A DNA stretch of 35,022 nucleotides, taken from contig JACPPF010000062.1 in assembly GCA_016191165.1 (NCBI GenBank), positions 1-35,022 of the forward strand, written 5' to 3'. The notes beneath the pieces were generated by a model, which ran no database searches, was not told where the DNA came from, and saw nothing but the letters and a program-made list of their open reading frames with translations. The DNA is from Planctomycetota bacterium (GTDB lineage: Bacteria; Planctomycetota; Planctomycetia; Gemmatales; Gemmataceae). Of the stretch, positions 9,030-17,600 are shown piece after piece. The position numbers and the translations under genes were made by a program. The number at the start of each line of letters is the position of its first letter. Positions within the stretch are counted from its first letter, which is position 1.

Positions 9030-10730
9030 ATGAGTACCGGCATTCTTACCCTGGCATGCATCGGCCTGATGGTGGGACAGGGGCAGGACAACGTCACCTA
9101 CACCAATCGCCGCAATCACGAGATCCCGCTCAACTTTCAGGAATCGGCCCGGGCCGGTATTCGCGACGTGTTGCTTTACGCTTCCACCGATCGCGGCGCG
9201 AGCTGGAAACAGGTCGGCGCCGTCCCCGCGAACCGGAGCGGATTCCAGTATTACGCGCCCTCCGATGGAATCTATTGGTTTCAGGTCGCCATCATCAACC
9301 AACAGGGCAAGCAGAACCCCGATGAAAAAACGGTCATGCGGCGAACGCCCGACCTGATGATGGTCATCGACACGGTCAAGCCCATCGTCAGGTCGTTCCA
9401 CGCGCAGCGCGTCGGCGATGAAATCTATGTGACCTGGGACTCCCAGGACGAAAATCCCGACCTCGGACGCGATGGCGTGCGACTGGAATCTCAGGTCAAG
9501 GACTCGGCAAACTGGACTCCGGTGCCGATTCAATCCACGCTGAAGGGCAATGCCACCTTTCGCCCAGCAACAAGCCAGCCGCTCACGTTGCGATTGACGC
9601 TGCGCGACCGCGCGGGCAACGAATCGTTTGGTATCGCCGAGGTGACAGGAACCTTGGCCGTCGCAGGCTTCCAGGCGCCCAAGGGCCCGGAGGTCAAGCC
9701 GCCCGGGAAAGATCCGGTCTCGCTGCCGAAAGACATTTCCCTGCCCTTCGCTCCGACGACCGACGCCAAGGGGCCGATCCTGCCCCCTCCGCCGATGGGG
9801 CCGATCGCCATGCCCGACCCGGTATTTCCAAAGAAGGTGGACACGCTCGTGCCGCCGCCGGCCGTGAAGGAAAATCCGCAGGAAAAAGTGGTGGCCGACT
9901 CGCGTACGCCGCCTGAGCCGATCCAGCCCAAGGCGATCGCGCCTCCCTCCGGTGGGCTTCCCCGTCCGGGGGGTTTTGGCGATGACGGCGTGAAACCGAT
10001 CGCGCATGCCACGCCGGCGCGCAAACCATTGCCCGCGGTTCGCTATGTCAAGAATCGCCAGGTGCTGTTGCAATACCGCCTCAACCGTGTCGGGCCGTCA
10101 GGCATCGGCGGGATTGAACTTTGGCTCACGAAGAACGACGGCGATCTCTGGGAGCGTTACGCTCAAGATGAAGAAGCGTCGAGCGCGCCGCAGCAGGGAC
10201 CGCAGGAGCGAACCTTCGATCTGCGCGATCGCGAGACCGACGCCCCGTTTCCGGACGGAATATATGGCATGTCGCTGGTGGTCAAGAATCGCGCCGGCCT
10301 GGGTAAAAAGCCTCGCCCCGGCGATGTGCCGGAAATCCGAATCGAGCTGGACACCACCCCGCCTGTCGCGACGCTCTATCAGCCGATGCTCGATCCGCAA
10401 CATCCGGATCAACTCTTGATCAAGTGGACCGCCCAGGACAAGAACCTGACGGCGACGCCGATCAATCTTGAATACGCGGAAAAGCGCGAGGGCCCGTGGT
10501 CGCCGATCAAGCTCGACCTCGAGAACACCGGCCGCTTCGCCAACAAGCAGGTGACGGGAGATTACTCATGGAAGGTGCCTGCCAATACGCCGGTGCGGGT
10601 ATTTCTACGCTTGCGCGTCCTCGACAAGGCCGGCAACGAAGGGCAAGCCGTCACCGCGGAGCCGCAGTATGTCGATCTGATTGAACCGGAAGGCGCCCTG
10701 ATCGGCGTGCAGCCGGCGCCAAAACGTTAA
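9030..10730 (+). CDS. Large secreted protein with Ig-like/FN3-like segments
   Basis: A strong ribosome-binding site AAGGAGGT (9017-9024) fixes the ATG at 9030. The 566-residue product opens with a short hydrophobic signal (MSTGILTLACIGLMVGQGQ), then shows repeated beta-sandwich-like units. Each holds a DTVKPIV or DTTPPVA start, a WDSQDENPDLG or WTAQDKNLTATP middle and an LRDRAGNES or VLDKAGNEG end, the pattern of bacterial Ig-like domains. The units are split by a Pro-rich linker at about residues 215-335. Likely an extracellular or periplasmic structural or binding protein; the ligand is unknown. Confidence 0.85.
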   Translation: MSTGILTLACIGLMVGQGQDNVTYTNRRNHEIPLNFQESARAGIRDVLLYASTDRGASWKQVGAVPANRSGFQYYAPSDGIYWFQVAIINQQGKQNPDEKTVMRRTPDLMMVIDTVKPIVRSFHAQRVGDEIYVTWDSQDENPDLGRDGVRLESQVKDSANWTPVPIQSTLKGNATFRPATSQPLTLRLTLRDRAGNESFGIAEVTGTLAVAGFQAPKGPEVKPPGKDPVSLPKDISLPFAPTTDAKGPILPPPPMGPIAMPDPVFPKKVDTLVPPPAVKENPQEKVVADSRTPPEPIQPKAIAPPSGGLPRPGGFGDDGVKPIAHATPARKPLPAVRYVKNRQVLLQYRLNRVGPSGIGGIELWLTKNDGDLWERYAQDEEASSAPQQGPQERTFDLRDRETDAPFPDGIYGMSLVVKNRAGLGKKPRPGDVPEIRIELDTTPPVATLYQPMLDPQHPDQLLIKWTAQDKNLTATPINLEYAEKREGPWSPIKLDLENTGRFANKQVTGDYSWKVPANTPVRVFLRLRVLDKAGNEGQAVTAEPQYVDLIEPEGALIGVQPAPKR

Positions 10731-10744
10731 CCTCTTCTCTCTTT

Positions 10745-10796
10745 CCCAGGCTCTGCCTGGGAACGCAAGTTCCGCGAGGCTCTGCCTCGCACTTGC
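10745..10796. repeat. Tandem hairpins with the GGCTCTGCC loop
   Basis: A hairpin CCCAGGCTCTGCCTGGG (10745-10761) is followed by a second with the same loop, GCGAGGCTCTGCCTCGC (10774-10790), itself nested inside GCAAGT/ACTTGC (10765-10770 and 10791-10796). It lies between the secreted protein stop and the pgi stop, two convergent genes. Confidence 0.7.
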
Positions 10797-10876
10797 CGCA
10801 GGCGAATATGGGAACAGGCGGCGCCTGGGATCGGCGAACCATATGTGCGTTGCCAAGCTGAGTTAGAGAACGAGTT

Positions 10877-12343
10877 TCACTGGGCCGCCTTCTTCAAAAT
10901 CTCTTTCATGTTCCGCTTGTACCCTTCGACGCCGGGCTGGCCATAGGGATTGATGCCCATCAGGCGCCCCTCGACGACCGTTGCCAGCATCAGCATCTGC
11001 ATCAACTGACCCATCGTGTGTTCGGTGACGGCCGGCATGAGGATGTCCGCTGTCGGACGGGCCGCGTCGTAGTAGGCGCGATTGGTTCCCGCCAACGCCG
11101 CGTCCATGATGTCCGGTAACCCCTTGCGATTGTACTGGTTCAGCTCATCCTCGTTCCGGTCCGCCATGCCCACCATGATCGGCGGATTGACGCACGCCTT
11201 CACGACGAGGTTGTTGATGACTTTGTCGCGCATGCCCTCCTGATGCTGCTGGCCACGCGAGTGCAGGTCGCGCGTTTGCACCGTGGTCATCGGTGTCGGG
11301 CCGTGCCCCTGCTTGCCCAGGCTTTCCGCGAGGAGTTGATCGTACCACAGCCCCAGCGCTTCCAGTTTTCTCGACCAGATCGACATCACCCGGATCGGCT
11401 TCTGGCATTGCGTGTTCATCAAATAATTGACAGCCGCGTACTGCAAGACGGGATTGTTCTCAAAACGCTCTTCGAGAAATCGCCGCGTCATGGCCGCGGC
11501 CCCGAGCAGGAGGGCGCGAACGTCCAGGCCCATCGCCGCCGCCGGGAACAAGCCAACGGGCGTGAACACCGAATAGCGTCCGCCGACGTCGTCAGGAATG
11601 GGTAGCATGTTCTCGTCGGCGATGCCTTCCGCCTTGCAGAGCGAGCGCAGGGAGCCGGCGTCCCCGGTGATTGGTACGACGAGGTCTTTCAACTGCGGAG
11701 CGTGCAGGCCGTAATACTCCGCCATCTCACGGCGAATGGCGCGGAACGCCGCGGCGGTCTCCAGCGTGCCGCCCGACTTGCTGATGACGGTGACGCCCCA
11801 GCATTCCTCGCGGCGATCCGGCTCGACGCAGGTGATCGACAGCATCTCGAAAAGCTCGTGCAAGGCGTCGTTATCGACGTTGTTGCCCTCGAAGTAAATG
11901 CACGGCGTGCCGGAGCGATCCTTCGCTGGCAGGTCATTGTGATAGCTGCTCTTGAGCGATTCAAAGAGTGCGCGCGCCCCCATGTACGAGCCGCCGATGC
12001 CGAGAACCACGAGCCGATCCACACGCTCGCGCATCCGCTCCGCCAATTTCAGAACGCGGCCGAGAGTGCTCGCGTCGCCTTGTTTCTTATGCTGATCGAG
12101 AAGTTTTTGCGGCAAGTCGATGAAGCCCGCATCGAGCGGTTGCATCTCCTGCGGGACCTGTTTCAATTCCCGTTCCGTTGCCACCTGGCTGCGGACTTGC
12201 AGGACGCGCGGCGTAAGATCGCGCAACTTCGCCGGCGCGAGGAAATGTTGCTGGCGCAACTCGGCGCCGGGAGTCCATTCCTCGAGCATCGGTGTCAGCA
12301 AATGTTGGTAGTTGTAAGCGATGGCCTCGTCAGGTAGCTGCAT
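10877..12343 (-). CDS. pgi: Glucose-6-phosphate isomerase
   Basis: The enzyme interconverts glucose 6-phosphate and fructose 6-phosphate in the cytoplasm. The 488-residue product carries the SIS-fold phosphate loop VVLGIGGSYMGARAL, the sugar-phosphate signature VTVISKSGGTLETAAAF, GGRYSVFTPVGLFPAA, the QTRDLHSRGQQHQEG segment with the catalytic His, and the C-terminal QPGVEGYKRNM with the catalytic Lys. The ATG at 12343 starts the product just before the first recognisable residues; the open frame extends back to a TTG at 12409. It is divergent from apgM, so the two glycolytic genes share a ~130-base promoter region. Confidence 0.94.
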   Translation of the reverse strand: MQLPDEAIAYNYQHLLTPMLEEWTPGAELRQQHFLAPAKLRDLTPRVLQVRSQVATERELKQVPQEMQPLDAGFIDLPQKLLDQHKKQGDASTLGRVLKLAERMRERVDRLVVLGIGGSYMGARALFESLKSSYHNDLPAKDRSGTPCIYFEGNNVDNDALHELFEMLSITCVEPDRREECWGVTVISKSGGTLETAAAFRAIRREMAEYYGLHAPQLKDLVVPITGDAGSLRSLCKAEGIADENMLPIPDDVGGRYSVFTPVGLFPAAAMGLDVRALLLGAAAMTRRFLEERFENNPVLQYAAVNYLMNTQCQKPIRVMSIWSRKLEALGLWYDQLLAESLGKQGHGPTPMTTVQTRDLHSRGQQHQEGMRDKVINNLVVKACVNPPIMVGMADRNEDELNQYNRKGLPDIMDAALAGTNRAYYDAARPTADILMPAVTEHTMGQLMQMLMLATVVEGRLMGINPYGQPGVEGYKRNMKEILKKAAQ

Positions 12344-12400
12344 GGTTTGCCCCGGATTTCCACCCCTGGCCTCCTCCTCGCATGGCAAAATGCGAGCGCG

Positions 12401-12416
12401 AAGCCGCAAGCGGCTT
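12401..12416. repeat. Short palindrome in the pgi-apgM divergent region
   Basis: AAGCCGCAAGCGGCTT forms a six-base-pair stem with a four-base loop and is followed on the plus strand by TTCTT. The same GCCGCAAGCGGCTT core occurs in the element at 19316-19342. It lies between the two divergent glycolytic genes; it may be a hairpin in the apgM leader or a repeat remnant. The rest of the gap (12417-12450) is AT-rich and probably contains promoters for one or both genes. Confidence 0.5.
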
Positions 12417-12472
12417 TTCTTGTATCATGTTATCATACTGTACTATTTTCCCTCGTGACGGTAATTCCAGCC

Positions 12473-13678
12473 ATGAATCTGCACCAGCTCATGCGCGATT
12501 TGCGTGAAGAAAACGGCAGTAAAATCGTCCTGCTCGTTGCCGATGGCCTGGGCGGGTTGCCCCTGACCTTGAGCGGCAAAACGGAACTCGAAACCGCCCG
12601 CACACCCAATCTCGACGCCATGGCGCGCGAAGGCGTCTCCGGGCTCACCATCCCCGTTCTCCCAGGCATCACCCCGGGCAGCGGGCCAGGCCACCTCGGA
12701 CTGTTCGGCTACGATCCCCTCGAATTTCAGATCGGCCGCGGCATCCTCGAAGCCCTCGGCATCAATTTCCAGGTCGGCCCACGCGATGTCGCAACCCGCG
12801 GCAACTTTTGCACCGTCGATGGCAAGGGCCTCATCACCGACCGCCGCGCCGGACGCCCGGCCACCCAACGCTGCGTCGAAATGTGCAAGAAGCTTTCGAC
12901 GATCAAGGTCCCCGGCGTCGAGGTCTTCGTCGAACCCGTGCGCGAACATCGCTTCGTCGTCGTCTTCCGCGGCGACAACCTCGGCGATGCCGTCAACGAC
13001 ACCGACCCGCAGGCCATCGGCGTCGCCCCGTTGCACGCCGTCGGCGAGGATGCCGAGGCCCAGAACACCGCCAGGGCCGTCAACCACTTCACGACCGAGG
13101 CCGCCCGGGTTCTCAAGCAGGATGCACCGACCAACATGGTCACCCTGCGCGGTTTCGCCCGGCATCCGAAGATCGCATCGATGCAGGAAATCTACGGCCT
13201 GCGCGCCGCGTGTATTGCCGTCTATCCGATGTACAAGGGCTTGGCCCGCCTCGTCGGCATGGATGTGCTCGAAGGCCCCACGACCCTGGCCGAGCAGGTG
13301 GACACGCTCAAAAAAATTTGGAATGATTACGACTTCTTCTTCCTGCACTACAAGTACACCGACAGCACCGGCGAGGACGGCGACTTCGCCGCCAAGGTCG
13401 AGAAGATCGAATTGCTCGACCTGGAAGTGCCCCGCATCCGGGCTCAGAATCCCGATGTGCTAATCGTCACTGGCGATCATTCAACCCCCAGCAAGATGCG
13501 TAGCCACAGCTGGCACCCGGTCCCGACGCTGCTCTGGGCGAGAATGGTCCGCCCCGACGGCGTCGTCGATTTCGGCGAATCATCCTGCCGCCGCGGCGGG
13601 TTGGGCCAGTTCAAGGCCAAGTACCTGATGAGCCTGGCCATGGCCCACGCCGGCCGGCTGGGGAAGTACGGGGCGTAA
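12473..13678 (+). CDS. apgM: 2,3-bisphosphoglycerate-independent phosphoglycerate mutase, archaeal type
   Basis: The enzyme interconverts 3- and 2-phosphoglycerate in glycolysis, using two metal ions and a phosphoserine. The 401-residue product shows the metal-binding start VLLVADGLGG, the phosphoserine region LPGITPGSGPGHLGLFGYDP, the acidic segment HYKYTDSTGEDGDF, and the C-terminal metal site GDHSTPSKMRSHSWHPVP. This is the short ApgM branch of the alkaline phosphatase superfamily, not the ~510-residue GpmI. The ATG at 12473 begins the conserved domain; the frame is open further back to 12347 but that lead overlaps the divergent promoter region. Its neighbour pgi is divergent. Confidence 0.93.
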   Translation: MNLHQLMRDLREENGSKIVLLVADGLGGLPLTLSGKTELETARTPNLDAMAREGVSGLTIPVLPGITPGSGPGHLGLFGYDPLEFQIGRGILEALGINFQVGPRDVATRGNFCTVDGKGLITDRRAGRPATQRCVEMCKKLSTIKVPGVEVFVEPVREHRFVVVFRGDNLGDAVNDTDPQAIGVAPLHAVGEDAEAQNTARAVNHFTTEAARVLKQDAPTNMVTLRGFARHPKIASMQEIYGLRAACIAVYPMYKGLARLVGMDVLEGPTTLAEQVDTLKKIWNDYDFFFLHYKYTDSTGEDGDFAAKVEKIELLDLEVPRIRAQNPDVLIVTGDHSTPSKMRSHSWHPVPTLLWARMVRPDGVVDFGESSCRRGGLGQFKAKYLMSLAMAHAGRLGKYGA

Positions 13679-13735
13679 GAGGGATCGCCCCAAGCCCACA
13701 GGTGAGCGAAGCGAACCCGCGGGATCGGGGGACAA

Positions 13736-13764
13736 TTGCCTGGATTCCGGGTATCGGTTATCAT
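13736..13764 (+). promoter_or_regulatory. Putative promoter of the toxin-antitoxin pair
   Basis: TTGCCT (13736-13741) and TATCAT (13759-13764) are spaced by 17 bases and match four and five consensus positions. The antitoxin ATG follows about 45 bases later. The stretch before it (13690-13722) holds a loose palindrome around GAGCGAAGCGAA. Confidence 0.45.
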
Positions 13765-13809
13765 CATAATTGACGCTCGACGCCAGCCAAACTTTTCTGG
13801 AGCCATGAA

Positions 13810-14116
13810 ATGAACGCTCTGCCGCAAATTGTCGCGGGCACGCTTCAGTCGGACGGTGCGCTTGGAGCAAACGCTCGCCATGCCGTCAGGTCCGGTGTTG
13901 GTCACGGTGCAACCAGCGTCGGCCCCTACTGGTTCCACCATGCTGGAAACACTTGATCGAATCCATATCGATCAAGCGAAACGTGATGGCACGCCGATGT
14001 CCGAAGCCGCGATGGCCGACGAGATTGCGCAAATGCGCACCGAGGACGAGCAAGCGAATGAGCGCTGGCGACAGATTTGGGCGCAGACGGAGACCGCGGA
14101 CACGGAAAAAGACTGA
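13810..14116 (+). pseudogene. VapB-like antitoxin gene with a frameshift
   Basis: A 48-codon frame from the ATG at 13810 (GGAG about 10 bases upstream) reads MNALPQIVAGTLQSDGAL and then degenerates. The next frame picks up with LEQTLAMPSGPVLVTVQP and runs to a TGA at 14114-14116, with a helical acidic C-terminus (EIAQMRTEDEQANERWRQIW). Joined near 13860-13870 the two pieces give the usual plan of planctomycete antitoxin-like proteins that precede PIN toxins: a short beta N-terminus (GTLQ.DG.L), a PPGPVxVTVQP-like segment and a helical tail. The break may be a real mutation or a base error in the assembly. The stop overlaps the toxin ATG by one base. Confidence 0.6.
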
Positions 14117-14517
14117 TGCTCGTCTACCTCGACAGCGTGATCTGCATTTACGCCGTCGAAGGCGCGCCGTCGTTTCAGGCGCGGGCCCGCGCCCGGTTGG
14201 CCAAGGCGGTCGCTGCGAAGGGTATTCCGGTGATTAGCGACCTGACCTGGCTGGAATGCCGATTCAAACCGATCCGACTGCGCGACGCGGTCGGGCTGGC
14301 CGAGATGGAAGCCTTCTTGAACAGTTCCGATGTCCTCCGCGCACCCATCACCACCACGGTTTTTGAGCGAGCATGCCAGATTCGCGCCCGGCACAATTTT
14401 CGCCTGGCCGACGCCTTGCACCTTGCGGCAGCCATCGAGCCGGGTTGCGACCTCTTCCTGACCAACGATCATCGCCTCGGCAAGTTTCCAGACATTGCGG
14501 TGGAAGTGTTGGGATGA
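14116..14517 (+). CDS. PIN-domain ribonuclease toxin, VapC type
   Basis: PIN-domain toxins cleave RNA with a Mg2+-binding acidic cluster. The 133-residue product has the four expected acids: D6 in YLDSV, E47 in WLEC, D99 in RLADALHLAAA and D118 in LTND. Length and order are normal for VapC. The ATG at 14116 shares its A with the stop of the upstream antitoxin frame (TGATG), so translation is coupled. The open frame extends a little further upstream, but the coupled ATG is the better start. The toxin looks intact while the antitoxin appears broken, so it may be inactive, repressed, or the antitoxin break may be an artefact. Confidence 0.85.
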   Translation: MLVYLDSVICIYAVEGAPSFQARARARLAKAVAAKGIPVISDLTWLECRFKPIRLRDAVGLAEMEAFLNSSDVLRAPITTTVFERACQIRARHNFRLADALHLAAAIEPGCDLFLTNDHRLGKFPDIAVEVLG

Positions 14518-14706
14518 AGTGAGAAGTCCCCTCCGAATCGCAAACACCCAAACAGCAATACGTTACAACGATTTTTTCGAGGACTTCTCACGGGGCGTGG
14601 GGGGTATTACGGGCGGCGTAAACGAAACTCGCTGGGTCAGGTTTGGCGAAATGGACAACTGGGGTTGGTATACCGTACGCTCTTTGATTTGATACGAACC
14701 GAAAGC

Positions 14707-14790
14707 CGTAGGGTGCGTCAAGCGCAGCGCGGACGCACCCGCGTCACGCGAAGGCACGGTGCGTCCGCGTTGCGCTTGACGCACCCTACG
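14707..14790. repeat. Palindromic element with 33-bp arms
   Basis: Arms at 14707-14739 and 14758-14790 are inverted copies with a single mismatch and begin CGTAGGGTGCGTC. This GTAGGGTGCGT...ACGCACCCTAC type of palindrome is scattered in many bacterial genomes. It lies in the 14518-14945 gap, where I see no gene. Confidence 0.85.
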
Positions 14791-14821
14791 AACCGCAATG
14801 GCGTTACCGGGCATTTTGTGT

Positions 14822-14841
14822 CCCCACGCTCGCGCGTGGGG
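14822..14841. repeat. Short hairpin shared with 24851-24870
   Basis: CCCCACGCTCGCGCGTGGGG can fold on itself and is followed by CTGGT. The same sequence with one base change (CGCTTGCGCG), again followed by CTGGT, is found at 24851-24874. This is a dispersed element, here upstream of the thiamine-diphosphate enzyme gene. Confidence 0.7.
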
Positions 14842-14945
14842 CTGGTCTCGACTGTAGTTCCCCCCCCCAATTTGCCGATATTGAATTCATGCGCAAGGTG
14901 AGGCAGGCTTTCCATCCTGTCCCACGGCAACAAGGCAGGGACGCC

Positions 14946-16802
14946 ATGACCATTTCACGACGCAATCTGCTCAAGGCTGCCAGTATTGGGAGCGCCGTTC
15001 TTGCGGCGACGCCGGCGACTGATGCGCAACGGCGGGCCCGTCTGCAAGCGCCGCGCGGGTGGGTCAGCGGGCAGATGTCCGGGGCCGATGCGCTGGTCGA
15101 GACGCTGCTCGCGGAAGGGACCGATTGCGTCTTTGGCATACCCGGGGCCCAGGAAAACGAGATCTGGGATTCGCTCAAAACGAAGCGATTGCCGTACCTT
15201 CTCACAACCCACGAATTCTCCGCGGCGACGATGGCGGACGGGTACGCGCGCTCGACGGGCAAGCCCGGCGTGATGTGCATTGTGCCGGGGCCGGGGTTGA
15301 CCAATGCGTTGACCGGTCTGGGCGAGGCGTTGCTGGATAGCGTGCCGATCGTTTGCATTGTGGGTGACGTGTCCAACGCGCGCAACGCGCGGGGCTTTCA
15401 GGTGCATTGCCTCAATCATGTCGCGCTCTTGCAACCGGTGACGAAGCGCGTCATCACGGCCACGAGCGTGGGCGACATTGCGGATTCGGTGCGTCAGGCG
15501 TTTCAACTGGCGCGGGCGGGCGAGCCGGGGCCGGTCGCGGTGGTCATTCCGTATAACCTGTTGCTCGAAGCGGGGCGTTTCAACTCCGGGCCGCTGGCGG
15601 CGCTGGCGGTGCCGCTCGATCTGGACGCCTGTCGGCGGGCCTTGCAACTGCTGTGCGATCGTCGGCTGCGTGTCGGCATTTACGCCGGCATGGGGTGCAT
15701 GGATCATGCGCCTTCCATCGTTCGGCTCGCCGAGCTTTTGCAAGCGCCGGTGGCGACGAGCATGTCGGGCAAGGGGGTGATCTCCGAGACGCATCCGCTC
15801 TCCGTCGGCTGGGGCTATGGGCCGCAGGGGACGCGCACCGCGCAGGATCTTTTTCGCAATCACGTCGATGTCGTTTTGGCACTGGGAGTGAAGTTCAGCG
15901 AAGTCTCGACCGGCTTTTACTCGCTGCCGGCGCATCGGCATCTGATTCACGTGGACATCAACCAGGCCAGCCTGGGGCGCGTGATGCGCAACTCGCTGGG
16001 CGTCCACGCCGACGTGGGCGCGTTCCTGCATCAGGCGTTCGAACAAGCCGATTCCCTGCGGCGGGCGGACAATCGGCGTTTGCGTGAAATCATTCAGGCG
16101 CGAAGACGGGCGGAGGCGCGCATCAATCAGGAAGTGTACGCCCGCGACTGTGTGGACCCGATGCGCTTCGTGCAATGCTTGCGCCGGCTGACGAGTGCCG
16201 ATGCGCTGACGTTCGTCGATGTAACGCTGTCGCAATACCTTGCCACCGAGTGCTTCACGACCACGCAGCCGCGCACCTTCTTCAACCCGACCGACAACCA
16301 GGCGATGGGCTGGTCGATCCCCGCGGCCCTGGGCGCGCAGAAGGTCCATGCCAATCGGCAAACGCTGACCATCACGGGTGACGGCTGCTTCTTGATGTCC
16401 TGCACCGAAATTTCGACGGCGGCGCGGGAACGGCTGCCGGTGAAGTTTTTCGTGCTGGACGATCAGGCGTATCGCTACATGCAGGAACTACAGAATTGCA
16501 CCTATCTACGGACGACGGCGACGATCCTGGCCCGGCTCGACTATCGCTCGCTGGCGATGGGCTATGGCGTGGCGTATCAAGAAATCCGCACGCACGATGA
16601 GCTGGAGCCACGCATTCGCACGGTGCTGGAACACAACGGCCCGGTGCTGACGCGCGTGGTGACGGACTATCGCCGCCGGCCGGTGCGCTGGATCAACGCG
16701 GCGCGGGCGCGGTTTATCCAAGAGTTGACGCCGGAGCAGCGCCGCCGGTTTTTGGCTCGTGCCGCTTCCCGTGCGCTGGATCGCAGGCCGCAGAATGATT
16801 GA
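14946..16802 (+). CDS. Tat-exported thiamine-diphosphate-dependent enzyme (acetolactate-synthase-like)
   Basis: The 618-residue product has the three-domain plan of the thiamine-diphosphate enzyme family that includes acetolactate synthase and oxalyl-CoA decarboxylase: an N-terminal PYR domain with the cofactor-activating Glu (E90 in THEFSAATMADGYAR), a central domain (about 230-360) and a C-terminal PP domain with GDG at 478-480. The ATG at 14946 opens a twin-arginine signal, MTISRRNLLKAASIGSAVLA, followed by a likely cleavage site, so export in folded form is predicted. After GDG, the position usually NN reads DD (505-506, in VLDDQAYRYM), so Mg2+ binding may differ. Substrate unknown. Biosynthetic acetolactate synthase is unlikely because of the export signal and the absence of a small-subunit gene. 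Confidence 0.85.
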   Translation: MTISRRNLLKAASIGSAVLAATPATDAQRRARLQAPRGWVSGQMSGADALVETLLAEGTDCVFGIPGAQENEIWDSLKTKRLPYLLTTHEFSAATMADGYARSTGKPGVMCIVPGPGLTNALTGLGEALLDSVPIVCIVGDVSNARNARGFQVHCLNHVALLQPVTKRVITATSVGDIADSVRQAFQLARAGEPGPVAVVIPYNLLLEAGRFNSGPLAALAVPLDLDACRRALQLLCDRRLRVGIYAGMGCMDHAPSIVRLAELLQAPVATSMSGKGVISETHPLSVGWGYGPQGTRTAQDLFRNHVDVVLALGVKFSEVSTGFYSLPAHRHLIHVDINQASLGRVMRNSLGVHADVGAFLHQAFEQADSLRRADNRRLREIIQARRRAEARINQEVYARDCVDPMRFVQCLRRLTSADALTFVDVTLSQYLATECFTTTQPRTFFNPTDNQAMGWSIPAALGAQKVHANRQTLTITGDGCFLMSCTEISTAARERLPVKFFVLDDQAYRYMQELQNCTYLRTTATILARLDYRSLAMGYGVAYQEIRTHDELEPRIRTVLEHNGPVLTRVVTDYRRRPVRWINAARARFIQELTPEQRRRFLARAASRALDRRPQND

Positions 16803-16879
16803 TGGTCGCACGGGCCTTGCTGGTGTCCTGGTCGGTTGATTCGTTGACGGCAATCATTTCCCCGCGTCCGATCGAAATC

Positions 16880-16908
16880 TTGCGACGTGCTTGGCGTTGC
16901 TGTATATT
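16880..16908 (+). promoter_or_regulatory. Putative promoter of the Uma2 gene
   Basis: TTGCGA (16880-16885) and TATATT (16903-16908) are separated by 17 bases and match four and five consensus positions; the start codon follows about 40 bases later. Confidence 0.5.
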
Positions 16909-16947
16909 GCACGAAAGACAACCAACGCCGCAAGGGACGATCCGCAC

Positions 16948-17559
16948 ATGATTCTGACCAAAGCCAAGGCGACGATTGGCCCGCGCCATCATGGACACAA
17001 GATGACCCTCAAGGCGTTCGAGTTTGCCAAGGTCGAGGACGGCTGGCTGGCCGAACTGGCGCGGGGGTACATTGTCGTGTCTGAAATCGCCAATTTCCCT
17101 CACATGCGCCAGGTCAACCTGGTGCGTCGGCACCTGGATCATTTCTTCGTGGAGAATCCGGACCGAATTTACGAAATCTGTGGCACGATGGAATGTAAGG
17201 TTTTCATTTCCGACTGGGACAGCGAACGGCATCCCGATATCGCGGTTTACCTGGCGCCCCCGCGAAATCGACGGGGGCGCTCGATGTGGCGGACCTGGTT
17301 TCCCGAACTGATCATTGAGGTCGTCTCGGAAGGCTCGCATGAGCGTGATTACACACAAAAGCGCGACGAATATTGGAACGTGGGTATCAAGGAGTACTGG
17401 ATAGTGGATGCCAAAATGGGCCAGGTGTTGATCCTTAAGCGTGGCAAAACGGATTGGATCGAAAAGACGCTCGGCCCGGACGGCGTGTGCGAGACCAAAC
17501 TGTTGCCGGGGTTCAAGTTGTCCTGTGCGGCGATTTTCGCGGCGGCCACGGAGGTTTGA
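16948..17559 (+). CDS. Uma2 family protein (DUF820, PD-(D/E)XK nuclease fold)
   Basis: Uma2 proteins are a large family with a restriction-endonuclease-like fold, greatly expanded in cyanobacteria and planctomycetes; their targets are not established. The 203-residue product shows the fold's active-site pattern: D97 in HPDIAVYLAP, E124 in ELIIEVVSEGS and K138 in YTQKRDEYWNVGIKEYWIVD. The ATG at 16948 is preceded by AAGGGACG and gives the usual length. It has its own promoter-like pair upstream, and the next gene begins 41 bases after its stop. Confidence 0.88.
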   Translation: MILTKAKATIGPRHHGHKMTLKAFEFAKVEDGWLAELARGYIVVSEIANFPHMRQVNLVRRHLDHFFVENPDRIYEICGTMECKVFISDWDSERHPDIAVYLAPPRNRRGRSMWRTWFPELIIEVVSEGSHERDYTQKRDEYWNVGIKEYWIVDAKMGQVLILKRGKTDWIEKTLGPDGVCETKLLPGFKLSCAAIFAAATEV

Positions 17560-17600
17560 ACGCGTCCTGGTTTTTGCTCATTTGAAAAAGCGAATCGATC

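Noticed and set aside
12443-13348. Minus-strand open frame opposite apgM
   Set aside because: apgM has all metal-binding motifs; this is a shadow.
14116-14517. RelE or HigB toxin
   Set aside because: The acidic residue pattern and LADALHLAAA motif are those of PIN domains.
14707-14790. Transposon end or insertion sequence
   Set aside because: Inverted arms are present but no transposase frame or target-site duplication is visible.
14955-16361. Minus-strand open frame of 468 codons opposite the thiamine-diphosphate enzyme
   Set aside because: Antisense shadow of a gene with clear family motifs; Arg/His-rich translation.
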